In this document: positions 6,626-13,674 of the stretch, one piece after another
How the letters are laid out: each line of letters opens with the position of its first letter
Position numbering within the stretch: the stretch's first letter is position 1
Assembly (NCBI GenBank): GCA_947374505.1
Contig: CANCCE010000035.1
Location: forward strand, 1 to 16,795
Source of the DNA: Comamonadaceae bacterium
Lineage (GTDB): Bacteria; Pseudomonadota; Gammaproteobacteria; Burkholderiales; Burkholderiaceae_C
Direction of reading: 5' to 3'
Length of the DNA stretch: 16,795 nucleotides
The notes under the pieces: model-generated
The model's input: only the letters and a program-made list of their open reading frames with translations
What the model was told of the DNA's origin: nothing
Database searches by the model: none
Made by a program: the position numbers and the translations under genes

Positions 6626-8143
6626 TCAAGGTCGCTCAAACACCGCCATCGACTCCACGTGTGCCGTGTGCGGGAACATGTTGACCACGCCCGCAGAGAC
6701 GCAGCGGTAGCCCGCTTCGTTGACCAGCAGACCCGCATCGCGCGCCAAGGTCGCCGGGTTGCAGCTGACATAGACAATGCGCTTCGGCGCTGACCAATCC
6801 GCTGGCGGCGTGACCGCTGGAATGACGCGCATGCCGGTGTCGACACCATCTTCGTAGACCGTGGCCCGCACGGGCCCGAACGGGTGCAGCGCCACCAAGG
6901 CTTTGAACAGCTCAAACGCACCTTCACGCGGCGGATCGACCAACCACTTGTCGGCTTGACCGTCCTGCACCAGCAGAGCGGGCGTCATCTCAAACAGATT
7001 TCGCGCTACAAAACGAGTCGGTGCCAGCGGAGCCAATCCGGCGGCCGGACGTGTGCTTTGGTTGCTGGTGTAATTGGCCTGTGAACGGGCGACCAGCACT
7101 TCGCTCCCTTCAATGCCCAGCACCTCGGCTGCATAGGTTGCGAGCGGCAACGTGAAGTTACCGAGTCCGCAAAACCAGTCGATCACGCGCTCGGTCTTTT
7201 GCACCTCCAGCAAGCGCAAAGCCCGCGCCACCAAGACGCGGTTGATGTAGGGATTGACCTGCGTGAAATCGGTCGGTTTGAAAGGCATGCTGACGCCGTA
7301 GTCCGGCAAGGCATAAGCGAGTTGCACATCGCCCTCTTGCACCGCGTCGAGCAGCTTGACGGTCTCCGGCCCCTTTGATTGCAACCACCACTGCAGCCCC
7401 GGCCGCTCAGCGGCAAAGCCCCGCAGGCGCGCCAAGTCAGCGTCGCTCAGCGGCTCCATGTGACGCAGCACCATCGCGGTGATGGCTGGTGTGCCATCAC
7501 CCGGCGCGTCACCGCAAGCCAGTTCAATTTGCGGCAAGGTTTCGCGTGCTTCCATGCTGCCAATGAGCTCGCGCAGCGGCAGCAGCATCGCGCTGACATG
7601 CTTGGGCAACACATGGCATTCACGAATGTCCGCCACATAGGTGCTCTTGCGCTCATGAAAGCCCACCAGCACCGTGCCTTTTTTACGCACGTAACGCACC
7701 GACAAACGGGCGCGGTAGCGGTAATTCCAGGCAGGCCCTTCAATCGCCCGCAAGATGCTCTCGGCGTGAACCTTGCCGATATGCCACAGGTTATCTTCCA
7801 GCACACGCTGCTTCACGGCCACTTGGGCACCGACGTGCAAATGCTGCATCTTGCAGCCGCCACAGGCCCCCACATGCATGCCAAAGTGCGGGCAACCGGG
7901 CGTGACCCGCTGTGATGATTCGCGGTGAACCTCTGTCAGCGTGGCTTTTTCAAAACTGGTTTTCTTGCGAAAAACATTCGCAGTGACCCGCTCAAAGGGC
8001 AAGGCACCTTCAATGAAGACCACCTTGCCATCAGCCCGGTGGGCAATGCCCTGGGCCTCCATGTCAAGCGACTCTACATCGAGAAAATCTAGGGGATATT
8101 CGGGCGGCAGGGCCCAGGCGAGTGTCTTTGTTTCTTCTGTCAT
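6626..8143 (-). CDS. rlmD: 23S rRNA (uracil-1939 C5)-methyltransferase RlmD
   Basis: A 505-residue SAM-dependent RNA methyltransferase (old name RumA), longer than the roughly 430 residues of the E. coli enzyme. An N-terminal TRAM-like RNA-binding domain (about 17-70) is followed by four cysteines for a [4Fe-4S] cluster: C84, C94, C97 and C176. The methyltransferase domain shows DFTQVNP, VIDWFCGLGNFTLPLA (SAM binding), DPPREGA, the catalytic cysteine C461 in VSCNPATLARD and the general base E497 in HVESMAVFER. The extra length lies between the Fe-S region and the catalytic domain and before VSCNP. The gene is 59 bases after the exonuclease gene and may be the last of the minus-strand series. 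ATG 8143 has no strong ribosome site; an ACCTGA/TCAGGT hairpin (8144-8161) sits right in front of it. Confidence 0.95.
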   Translation of the reverse strand: MTEETKTLAWALPPEYPLDFLDVESLDMEAQGIAHRADGKVVFIEGALPFERVTANVFRKKTSFEKATLTEVHRESSQRVTPGCPHFGMHVGACGGCKMQHLHVGAQVAVKQRVLEDNLWHIGKVHAESILRAIEGPAWNYRYRARLSVRYVRKKGTVLVGFHERKSTYVADIRECHVLPKHVSAMLLPLRELIGSMEARETLPQIELACGDAPGDGTPAITAMVLRHMEPLSDADLARLRGFAAERPGLQWWLQSKGPETVKLLDAVQEGDVQLAYALPDYGVSMPFKPTDFTQVNPYINRVLVARALRLLEVQKTERVIDWFCGLGNFTLPLATYAAEVLGIEGSEVLVARSQANYTSNQSTRPAAGLAPLAPTRFVARNLFEMTPALLVQDGQADKWLVDPPREGAFELFKALVALHPFGPVRATVYEDGVDTGMRVIPAVTPPADWSAPKRIVYVSCNPATLARDAGLLVNEAGYRCVSAGVVNMFPHTAHVESMAVFERP

Positions 8144-8202
8144 ACCTGAATTGTCTCAGGTCGATGACCTGCCTCGTGACGTCGCGCGTTAACGCGAGAA
8201 AT

Positions 8203-9009
8203 TCAGGGCCAAGCGTCCAGATAAGCCTGCCAATGCGGCTCCATCGGCACCAACTGATGCAAGCTCTCTTTGACCATCGCGATCTCCTGCTCGTACTCGG
8301 CTTCCAGCAGCCCACCGCGCATTTTCTGGAAGCGGCAATACAGCAAATACGTGTTCATCACGTCGGTTTCGCAATAGCGGCGAATCTCTTCCAACTGGCC
8401 GTTTAGATAAGCCGGGTAGACCGCAGAGCCATCCATCCCGAGCTTGCCCGGAAAGCCGCAAAGCTTGGCCATGGCGTCGAGCGGAGCATTGTTTTTAGGC
8501 TGGTACATCGCCAGCAAATCCATCAGGTCGAGGTGCCGCATGTGGTAGCGGCTGATGAAGTTGTTCCACTTGAACTCGCGGCTGTCGTGGTCGCCGCCCT
8601 CGCCCATGTCCCAGTATTTACTGGCCACCACGCCGTGCTTCAGACCGCGGTAATGCAACACCGGCAAATCAAAACCGCCGCCATTCCAGCTGACCAGCTG
8701 TGGCAGGTGCTTTTCAACGGTGTTGAAGAAAGTCTGAATCACCTTGCCTTCCTGGCTCACGCCTTCGGGCTCACGGTCGACAAAAGAATGAACACGTAAG
8801 CCTTCGGCATTGCGAAAGACACAACTGATGACCAGGATGCGCTGCAAGTGCAGCGGCATGAAGTCGCTTTGGCCGCGGTCCTTGCGCTCACTCACGTAGT
8901 CGGCATAGACCTCGGCATCACTGCGCTCAGCCGGAGCGTCACGCAGGGCCCGCAGGCCCGCTAAATCGGGAATGGACTCAATGTCAAAAACCAGAACCGG
9001 CCAGGCCAT
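8203..9009 (-). CDS. PolB-type 3'-5' exonuclease (DnaQ-like fold)
   Basis: A 268-residue predicted exonuclease of the DNA_pol_B_exo2 type, a stand-alone relative of the proofreading domain of family-B DNA polymerases. The acidic metal ligands are visible: D9 and E11 (VFDIES, Exo I), D114 (NGGGFDLPVL, Exo II) and D216 preceded by Y212 (YCETDVMNT, Exo III). No polymerase domain is attached, and the length is normal for the family. It starts 18 bases after the nlpD stop, so it is probably co-transcribed with nlpD; ATG 9009 has only a weak ribosome site. Its biological task in bacteria is not established. Its place directly after nlpD is where rpoS stands in many proteobacteria. Confidence 0.9.
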   Translation of the reverse strand: MAWPVLVFDIESIPDLAGLRALRDAPAERSDAEVYADYVSERKDRGQSDFMPLHLQRILVISCVFRNAEGLRVHSFVDREPEGVSQEGKVIQTFFNTVEKHLPQLVSWNGGGFDLPVLHYRGLKHGVVASKYWDMGEGGDHDSREFKWNNFISRYHMRHLDLMDLLAMYQPKNNAPLDAMAKLCGFPGKLGMDGSAVYPAYLNGQLEEIRRYCETDVMNTYLLYCRFQKMRGGLLEAEYEQEIAMVKESLHQLVPMEPHWQAYLDAWP

Positions 9010-9027
9010 GCGTTAGCTCAACAGAAC

Positions 9028-9912
9028 TCAACGTGTGGGCAGGTATTTGAGTGGGTCCACCGGTTTGCCTTGCCGGCGAATCTCGAAGTGCAGCTTGACG
9101 CGGTCAGTGTCGCTGCTGCCCATCTCGGCGATCTTCTGGCCTTTTCGAACCGACTGATCCTCTTTGACCAGCAGCGTCTGATTGTGCGCGTAGGCAGTGA
9201 GGTAGGTGTTGTTGTGCTTGAGGATGATCAGGTTGCCGTAACCCCGCAAACCGGCACCCGAATACACCACACGCCCATCAGCCGAAGCGATCACTGGCTC
9301 ACCCGCATGACCGGCAATGTCGATGCCTTTGTTTTTGACTTCATCAAAGCCAGCCAGCTGAGCGCCTTGAGCTGGCCAGAGCCAAGCCAGATCGTCTTCG
9401 CCGCCGCTTGGTGCAGACGCCGGCGGCTCTGTGCTGGTTTGCGGCACAGCATTGGCTGTCGGCTTGACAGAGCTGACGCCTTGTGCGGGCAAGGCGGTCG
9501 ACACGGGTGCCTGAGTCGTTACAGGACGGGCCACGACGCCCGGGGCACTCGGCGGGGGAGTGATCCGCAGGACTTGCCCCACTTCAATTTGGTTCGGGTT
9601 GTCAATCGTGTTCCAACGCGTGATGTCGCGCCAGTTTTGTCCTGAATCAAGGCCGATGCGAATCATCGTATCGCCAGGCTTGACGGTATAGAAACCAGGC
9701 TTGCCGGCGTTTTCAGCGCCCGGGAGCTGTGCAACCGGCTTAGCCGGCGCACTGGTAGGAGACATGCTAGAACCGGTGCGTGCGGTGCCGCGGTCTTCTA
9801 CCGGGGCGTTGGTCAGCGAACGCGATGAGCAGCCCACCAGCAGCGTCAACAAGAGCGAAAGAGAGACGGCCATCAAGCCATTCAAACGGCCAGCACGTGC
9901 AGGATGATTCAT
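9028..9912 (-). CDS. nlpD: NlpD-type LysM/LytM lipoprotein, amidase activator
   Basis: A 294-residue lipoprotein: signal peptide with lipobox LLVGC (C28 becomes the lipidated residue), a Pro/Ala/Thr-rich linker, one LysM peptidoglycan-binding domain (about 74-118), a second linker and a LytM (peptidase M23) domain (about 178-292). NKGIDIAG, GLRGYGNLII, AYAHN and KLHFEIR match E. coli NlpD closely. Two zinc ligands of active M23 enzymes are replaced (N194 in the HxGxD position, K273 in HxH), so the domain is non-catalytic, as in NlpD and EnvC, which switch on the amidase AmiC or AmiA/B during septum splitting. The start is ATG 9912, eight bases after GAGGAT (9921-9926 plus strand); the TTG one codon earlier is less likely. 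It is 94 bases downstream of pcm. Confidence 0.93.
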   Translation of the reverse strand: MNHPARAGRLNGLMAVSLSLLLTLLVGCSSRSLTNAPVEDRGTARTGSSMSPTSAPAKPVAQLPGAENAGKPGFYTVKPGDTMIRIGLDSGQNWRDITRWNTIDNPNQIEVGQVLRITPPPSAPGVVARPVTTQAPVSTALPAQGVSSVKPTANAVPQTSTEPPASAPSGGEDDLAWLWPAQGAQLAGFDEVKNKGIDIAGHAGEPVIASADGRVVYSGAGLRGYGNLIILKHNNTYLTAYAHNQTLLVKEDQSVRKGQKIAEMGSSDTDRVKLHFEIRRQGKPVDPLKYLPTR

Positions 9913-10006
9913 CAATTGTTATCCTCAATCTTCGGAGCCCGACAAGGGCTCAGTTACAACTCGGCCATAGCGACACAACGCTTTAGGATAAAGACTCAAC
10001 GCCAGC

Positions 10007-10870
10007 TCAGTTGGTTCCTGATTTTAGAGGCACAAAGTGAACAGCCTCCAGGACGGTCTGGCGAATCCCTTCATCCGTTTTGTCTATGACGACCAGCGCT
10101 TGCTGCCCACTGGCTGTTTGCATGGGTGCGACCAACCGCCCCCCCACCGCTAACTGATCGATCCAGGCCGGCGGAATGGCCTCGCCCCCCGCCGCAGCAA
10201 TGATCGCCGCATAAGGAGCGCCCTTGGCAAAGCCTTCCATGCCGTCACCAAACAACAAATGCACATTGGCGAGCCGAAAATGCCGCAAGTTTTCCCTTGC
10301 TTTTTCATGCAGCCCGCGCAAGCGCTCGATGCTGTACACCTCGCTGGCCAAGTGACTCAGCACCGCCGCCTGGTAGCCACAACCGGTGCCGATTTCAAGC
10401 ACACGACCCAGTTTCTCTCCCTTGCCTTCACGCAGCAACTCGAGCATGCGCGCCACGACATTGGGTTTTGAAATGGTCTGCCCAAGGCCAATTGGCAAGC
10501 TGGTGTCTTCATAAGCTTGATTCGCCAAAGCGGTATCGACAAAACGATGCCGCTCAACTTGCCCCATCGCGGCCAGCACAGCTGCATCCTGCACGCCTTG
10601 TTTGGCCAGCTTGTCCACCATACGACTGCGCACGGTCTGGGAGTCCAGACCCACGCCCGCCGGCAAGGGTTTTTGCAACCCTTGCACAGCCCGTTTCAAC
10701 GGCTGCGGTTTGAACACGTCAGACGCATTTGAGCCAAGACTTCGTTTGCTCGCTGATGGCACACCCGCGTTGGGCGACAGTCGCACTGGAAACCCGGGCC
10801 GCTTGTCACCTATCGCAGCTTCCGGTCTCTCCGGCATGGCACGGCTTGCCCTGTGCTCTTTCAGGTTCAT
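10007..10870 (-). CDS. pcm: Protein-L-isoaspartate O-methyltransferase with N-terminal extension
   Basis: A 287-residue Pcm, which uses SAM to methylate abnormal L-isoaspartyl residues as the first step of protein repair. The catalytic core covers about 76-287: QTISKP (131-136), the SAM motif VLEIGTGCGYQ (157-167), IERL (181-184), GDGMEGF and the AIPPAWIDQLAVGGRLVAPM segment (231-250). The first ~75 residues are an extra basic, low-complexity region absent from the roughly 208-residue E. coli enzyme. The start chosen is ATG 10870, which overlaps the surE stop in an ATGA arrangement, implying translational coupling; an in-frame start 13 codons further up lies inside surE and is less likely. 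It belongs to the surE-pcm-nlpD group. Confidence 0.93.
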   Translation of the reverse strand: MNLKEHRASRAMPERPEAAIGDKRPGFPVRLSPNAGVPSASKRSLGSNASDVFKPQPLKRAVQGLQKPLPAGVGLDSQTVRSRMVDKLAKQGVQDAAVLAAMGQVERHRFVDTALANQAYEDTSLPIGLGQTISKPNVVARMLELLREGKGEKLGRVLEIGTGCGYQAAVLSHLASEVYSIERLRGLHEKARENLRHFRLANVHLLFGDGMEGFAKGAPYAAIIAAAGGEAIPPAWIDQLAVGGRLVAPMQTASGQQALVVIDKTDEGIRQTVLEAVHFVPLKSGTN

Positions 10871-11655
10871 GATTGGGCCTGGCTCAACCGAACAGCCGTC
10901 TGCGCCCAATACGGCAAACGTTCATGGTCTGTCAGGTCTACCTGCAGGGGCGTGATGCACACGCAACCCTGTTTGGTCGCATGAAAATCAGTACCGTCGC
11001 CATCATCCTTGGCGGGACCGGCGCTACCGATCCAGTACATGGTTTCACCGCGCGGGCTGATTTGTGTGATGACACGCTCAGCCGCATGACGGCGCCCGAG
11101 TCGGGCCACCTTGACGCCCTTGATTTGATCGTTCGGCAGGTTCGGAATATTCACGTTCAGCAGCCAGGGTGCCACCGTCGGCAGTCCGCCATCTGCCCGC
11201 ACTTCAATCGATGGCGCGAGTTGCAGCACGAGATCACGTGCGCGCTGGGCCGCCACGTCAATATGCGACCAACCTTTTTCAGTTTGCGAGAAGGCCATCG
11301 CCGGAATGCCAAAAAGATAACCCTCCATGGCAGCGCCCACTGTGCCGGAGTAAATCGTGTCATCGCCCATGTTGGCACCGTTGTTGATTCCGGAGACCAC
11401 AAGGTCGGGCCGGTAGCCCAAAAGCCCGGTCAGTGCGATGTGCACGCAATCCGCAGGGGTGCCATTGACATAGCGAAAACCATTGGCCGCCGTTTGCACA
11501 TACATCGGCGAATGCAAGGTCAGTGCATTCGATTTGGCGCTGTTGTTTTGCTCAGGCGCAACCACTTCCACGTCTGCAATGGTTTTCAGGGCTTCGTAGA
11601 GTGCCACGATACCTGGCGCCTGATAGCCGTCGTCATTACAAATCAGTATTTTCAT
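10867..11655 (-). CDS. surE: 5'/3'-nucleotidase SurE
   Basis: A 262-residue stationary-phase survival phosphatase acting on nucleoside monophosphates and short polyphosphates in the cytoplasm. The metal site is seen as D8-D9 (NDDGY), S39 (EQNNSAKSNALTL) and the asparagine in SGINNGANMGDD (88-99); SGTVGAAMEG (103-112) completes the conserved core. The length is normal. It starts 16 bases after the MerR-family gene and its stop overlaps the pcm start (ATGA), so MerR-surE-pcm is probably one transcript. In E. coli surE and pcm are linked in the same order and both deal with damaged cell constituents. Confidence 0.95.
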   Translation of the reverse strand: MKILICNDDGYQAPGIVALYEALKTIADVEVVAPEQNNSAKSNALTLHSPMYVQTAANGFRYVNGTPADCVHIALTGLLGYRPDLVVSGINNGANMGDDTIYSGTVGAAMEGYLFGIPAMAFSQTEKGWSHIDVAAQRARDLVLQLAPSIEVRADGGLPTVAPWLLNVNIPNLPNDQIKGVKVARLGRRHAAERVITQISPRGETMYWIGSAGPAKDDGDGTDFHATKQGCVCITPLQVDLTDHERLPYWAQTAVRLSQAQS

Positions 11656-11671
11656 GCGGACGATTCTACGG

Positions 11672-12709
11672 TCAGCCCTGTGGCGGAAATGCAGTCCGGA
11701 TCACTGGCGCACCATCATTCAATGAAATACCCTCGTGCACGGCAACCATTTCAAGAGCGCGCTCAAACATGGCGCGTGCCGAACCTGACACAGCCCGCAA
11801 GTAGCCGTGCAAGTGAGCATCTTCCGTGCTGTTGTTCAAGCACTCCTGGCTGTATTGTTCAAAACTGGCCAGCTGGCCAATCAGTTCGGCGACATGCCTC
11901 GGACACTCGCACAAAATGCTGCTGGAAATGCCGGCGACCCGGGTCAGCGTGGCATCAGAGTATTTGCGCGCAGGAATCAGCGCAGTGGGGCCGAGTGTCC
12001 CCATCGACGTTGACGCATCGACCACCAGTACGGAGCTGATGAGATCAGACAAGTCGTAGTCCGACATCGGCTCGCGACGCACCAACATCCCCAACACTTT
12101 GAGTGCCTCGACCACGCCTTCTTGCCCATAGTTGTAAACGACGATGGTTTGGAAGATCGGGTGACGCGCCACCAAACTTTCGATCTGCGCACGCGCACTG
12201 TCATTCAACGTATTGACCTTGATGAGAAGGATCTTCGGCTGATCGTTGAAGACCGCTAGACAGGCCTCTGTGAGGTCTTCAAAAACATCCGTGACTTGAA
12301 TCGAATGGCTTAGAAATTTGAGCGTGAATTTTGCCGAGCTGATCCTGCTGGCCATGGCGTTTCCGACCACCGCCATAGCCACTTTTTGCCCCTCCGTTTT
12401 GCTCTGCACATGAGTCCCGGTAACGGGTCGTTGCTGCACCAGCAAGCGACTCAAACTGGCGGCGTCCAGATTGGCAATGGCACTGATGCCATGCCCGGCA
12501 TCGCACAGCTGCTTGAGCTGGCCCGCTTTGACCGCGTCGGCTTGACTGTACAGACGATGTTGACCGTCACTTTTGGTCGGCGTGAAAGCGCCGTAGCGAA
12601 TTTCCCACACCCGCAACGTCGTGACTGGCACACCCGCTAATTTTGCGACAGCGCCAATTCTGTAATGTGGCACTTGCGTGTCAATCGTCAATTTATCTGT
12701 TTGAATCAT
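11672..12709 (-). CDS. MerR-family regulator with a Rossmann-like central domain and CxCPxH C-terminal domain
   Basis: A 345-residue transcription regulator. The N-terminus (about 15-90) is a clear MerR winged helix: HYRIGAVAKLAGVPVTTLRVWE with wing residues GQHRLYS. The middle (about 108-230) alternates strands and helices (KVAMAVVG, ILLIKV, TIVVYNYG), like the Rossmann half of B12-binding CarH/LitR regulators, but lacks the DxHxxG cobalamin motif and the preceding four-helix bundle. The C-terminal helical part (about 262-330) holds C267-E-C269-P-R-H272 and FEQYS. I know similar C-termini from other Burkholderiales MerR proteins but no established ligand. ATG 12709 has no Shine-Dalgarno sequence; two 11-bp repeats fill the leader. 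The gene probably heads a surE-pcm-nlpD transcript, with a predicted promoter at 12733-12761. Confidence 0.82.
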   Translation of the reverse strand: MIQTDKLTIDTQVPHYRIGAVAKLAGVPVTTLRVWEIRYGAFTPTKSDGQHRLYSQADAVKAGQLKQLCDAGHGISAIANLDAASLSRLLVQQRPVTGTHVQSKTEGQKVAMAVVGNAMASRISSAKFTLKFLSHSIQVTDVFEDLTEACLAVFNDQPKILLIKVNTLNDSARAQIESLVARHPIFQTIVVYNYGQEGVVEALKVLGMLVRREPMSDYDLSDLISSVLVVDASTSMGTLGPTALIPARKYSDATLTRVAGISSSILCECPRHVAELIGQLASFEQYSQECLNNSTEDAHLHGYLRAVSGSARAMFERALEMVAVHEGISLNDGAPVIRTAFPPQG

Positions 12710-12713
12710 AGTT

Positions 12714-12735
12714 TTGAGTAGAATTTGAGTAGAAT
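12714..12735. repeat. 11-bp tandem direct repeat (TTGAGTAGAAT x2), probable operator
   Basis: Two perfect adjacent copies of TTGAGTAGAAT (12714-12724 and 12725-12735). The 11-bp period puts both on the same face of the helix. The pair overlaps the inner part of the predicted -10 and the whole start region of the minus-strand MerR gene, ending five bases before its ATG. A third partial copy, TTGAGTAG, occurs at 12786-12793. CarH-type MerR relatives bind tandem 11-bp repeats, so autoregulation is a reasonable inference. Confidence 0.75.
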
Positions 12736-12761
12736 TTATGAGTTAAATCCACAATAGTCAA
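12733..12761 (-). promoter_or_regulatory. Predicted promoter of the MerR-family gene
   Basis: On the minus strand TTGACT (12756-12761) and TAAATT (12733-12738) are separated by exactly 17 bases: five and four of six consensus matches. Transcription would begin near 12726, leaving a leader of only about 15-20 bases that consists of the 11-bp repeats and has no ribosome-binding site. The remaining intergenic DNA up to 12849 is strikingly AT-rich; a plus-strand promoter for the Rrf2-like gene must lie there but I cannot place it with confidence. Confidence 0.55.
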
Positions 12762-12849
12762 GATTTATTTTCAATTTTTTGATTTTTGAGTAGTTTTATT
12801 CTCGAATATGTGGAATAGTCTATGCAACCAATCAAAGAGTAAAACCAAC

Positions 12850-13350
12850 ATGATTTCAAAAAAGACCATCAAAGCCATCGAGATAGCCACGGTTGTAGCG
12901 CGCTATAGCCCGGGGCAGCCCGTCCCTGCGCACGAAATTTCAGCCTTGCTCGGCTTGTCGATTTCATACATTGAAGTCACCTTGAGTGAGCTCAAAAACC
13001 ATGCCATCGTGCGCGCCTACAAAGGCCCTGGTGGCGGTTACCAGCTGGATGAAAAAAATCGCCCGGTGACCTTGTGGGACATCGTGAAAATTTTTGAAAT
13101 GCCGGAGTCGAGCACCAAAAACTCGTCACCAGAAGCGATGCCTCTGGCCATCATGGAAACCGAAATGCGGCTGCGCGTCCAAAGCTTTTTTGAATCGCGC
13201 AGCCTGACAGAACTGGCGCGCCAAGCGAATTTGCCAGACCGCCAGAAAACCGAAATCAGGAGCATTTTTAAATTGAAGCCGCTGCCGCAGCGCGTTCCAA
13301 TTCGAATGGTGAACTCGGTGTTTGACTGGAAAATGTCAGCGCTGGCTTGA
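12850..13350 (+). CDS. Rrf2-like transcription regulator lacking the Fe-S cysteines
   Basis: A 166-residue protein. Residues about 1-85 show the Rrf2-type winged helix: a recognition-helix region (27-50, AHEISALLGLSISYIEVTLSEL) and the diagnostic wing VRAYKGPGGGYQL (54-66), followed by VTLWDIVKIFE (73-83). Rrf2 sensors such as IscR, NsrR and RirA use three cysteines in the next segment to hold an Fe-S cluster; this protein has no cysteine at all. The C-terminal half (about 85-166) is not recognisable. ATG 12850 is favoured because it starts at the usual place before the first helix; an in-frame ATG 14 codons upstream is possible. The gene is divergent from the MerR gene and 21 bases upstream of an orphan gene with which it is likely co-transcribed. 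Ligand and targets are unknown. Confidence 0.78.
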   Translation: MISKKTIKAIEIATVVARYSPGQPVPAHEISALLGLSISYIEVTLSELKNHAIVRAYKGPGGGYQLDEKNRPVTLWDIVKIFEMPESSTKNSSPEAMPLAIMETEMRLRVQSFFESRSLTELARQANLPDRQKTEIRSIFKLKPLPQRVPIRMVNSVFDWKMSALA

Positions 13351-13368
13351 GGTCATATTGAGGTCATT
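13347..13368. repeat. 11-bp tandem direct repeat (TTGAGGTCATA/TTGAGGTCATT)
   Basis: Two adjacent 11-bp units, identical in ten positions, at 13347-13357 and 13358-13368. The first contains the Rrf2-like gene's TGA; the second carries the GAGG ribosome-binding site (13360-13363) of the next gene. Same period and same first five bases as the repeat at 12714-12735. It may be an operator, an RNA-level duplication of the ribosome site, or chance. Confidence 0.6.
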
Positions 13369-13371
13369 TCC

Positions 13372-13674
13372 ATGAAAGTCAGCTACGTCCTGCGCAACCA
13401 TGCCGGCAAATCCAGAAAAATCCCTGTTGGTGAGTCCTGGCAATGGCACCACTTTGTAGAAGATGAAGAGCAAGCCAGTGCGGTTTTGGCCGAGTTGAAA
13501 AAGAAAATCAGGGAGAACCGACTGCAGCTGGTTAATTTGTTCATCGACAAGCTGTCGATCAATGATTTTGAAAAATTAAAAATCCGCTTTTCCTACAAAG
13601 GGCAAGTCCAGTACGACGACCGCTTGTGCCCCAAACGCATCATCAATCAACATGAAGACTTGCTAGAAACATGA
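13372..13674 (+). CDS. Small protein of unknown function (100 residues)
   Basis: I do not recognise this protein. It is 100 residues, soluble, without signal peptide or membrane segment. Visible traits are a tryptophan/histidine-rich ESWQWHHF (21-28), a lysine/glutamate-rich probable helix (32-52), a second likely helix with FEKLKIRF (66-73) and a single cysteine C86. It looks like a real gene: ATG 13372 has GAGG (13360-13363) with an 8-base spacer, it starts 21 bases after the Rrf2-like gene, and its stop overlaps the next start as ATGA (13671-13674), so it is translationally coupled to the DCC protein. Codon use looks more A-rich than in its neighbours (several AAA and AAT runs near 13495-13590). 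A partner or target of the DCC redox protein is possible but unproven. Confidence 0.75.
   Translation: MKVSYVLRNHAGKSRKIPVGESWQWHHFVEDEEQASAVLAELKKKIRENRLQLVNLFIDKLSINDFEKLKIRFSYKGQVQYDDRLCPKRIINQHEDLLET

Noticed and set aside
9028..9912. Active M23 zinc endopeptidase
   Set aside because: The first ligand of HxGxD is Asn194 and the first His of HxH is Lys273, as in non-catalytic NlpD proteins.
9935..9951. GAGCCC/GGGCTC hairpin between pcm and nlpD as a terminator
   Set aside because: Six-bp stem without a T run on either strand; it may be a leader hairpin but is not a terminator.
10873..12039. A 388-codon open frame on the plus strand across surE and the MerR gene
   Set aside because: It is antisense to two clearly recognised genes, its translation is Arg/His/Pro/Cys-rich with no family motif, and long antisense frames are common in this base composition.
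11672..12709. CarH/LitR B12-dependent light sensor
   Set aside because: The fold and the 11-bp repeats are suggestive, but DxHxxG and the helical bundle that hold cobalamin are absent and no photolyase or carotenoid gene is nearby.
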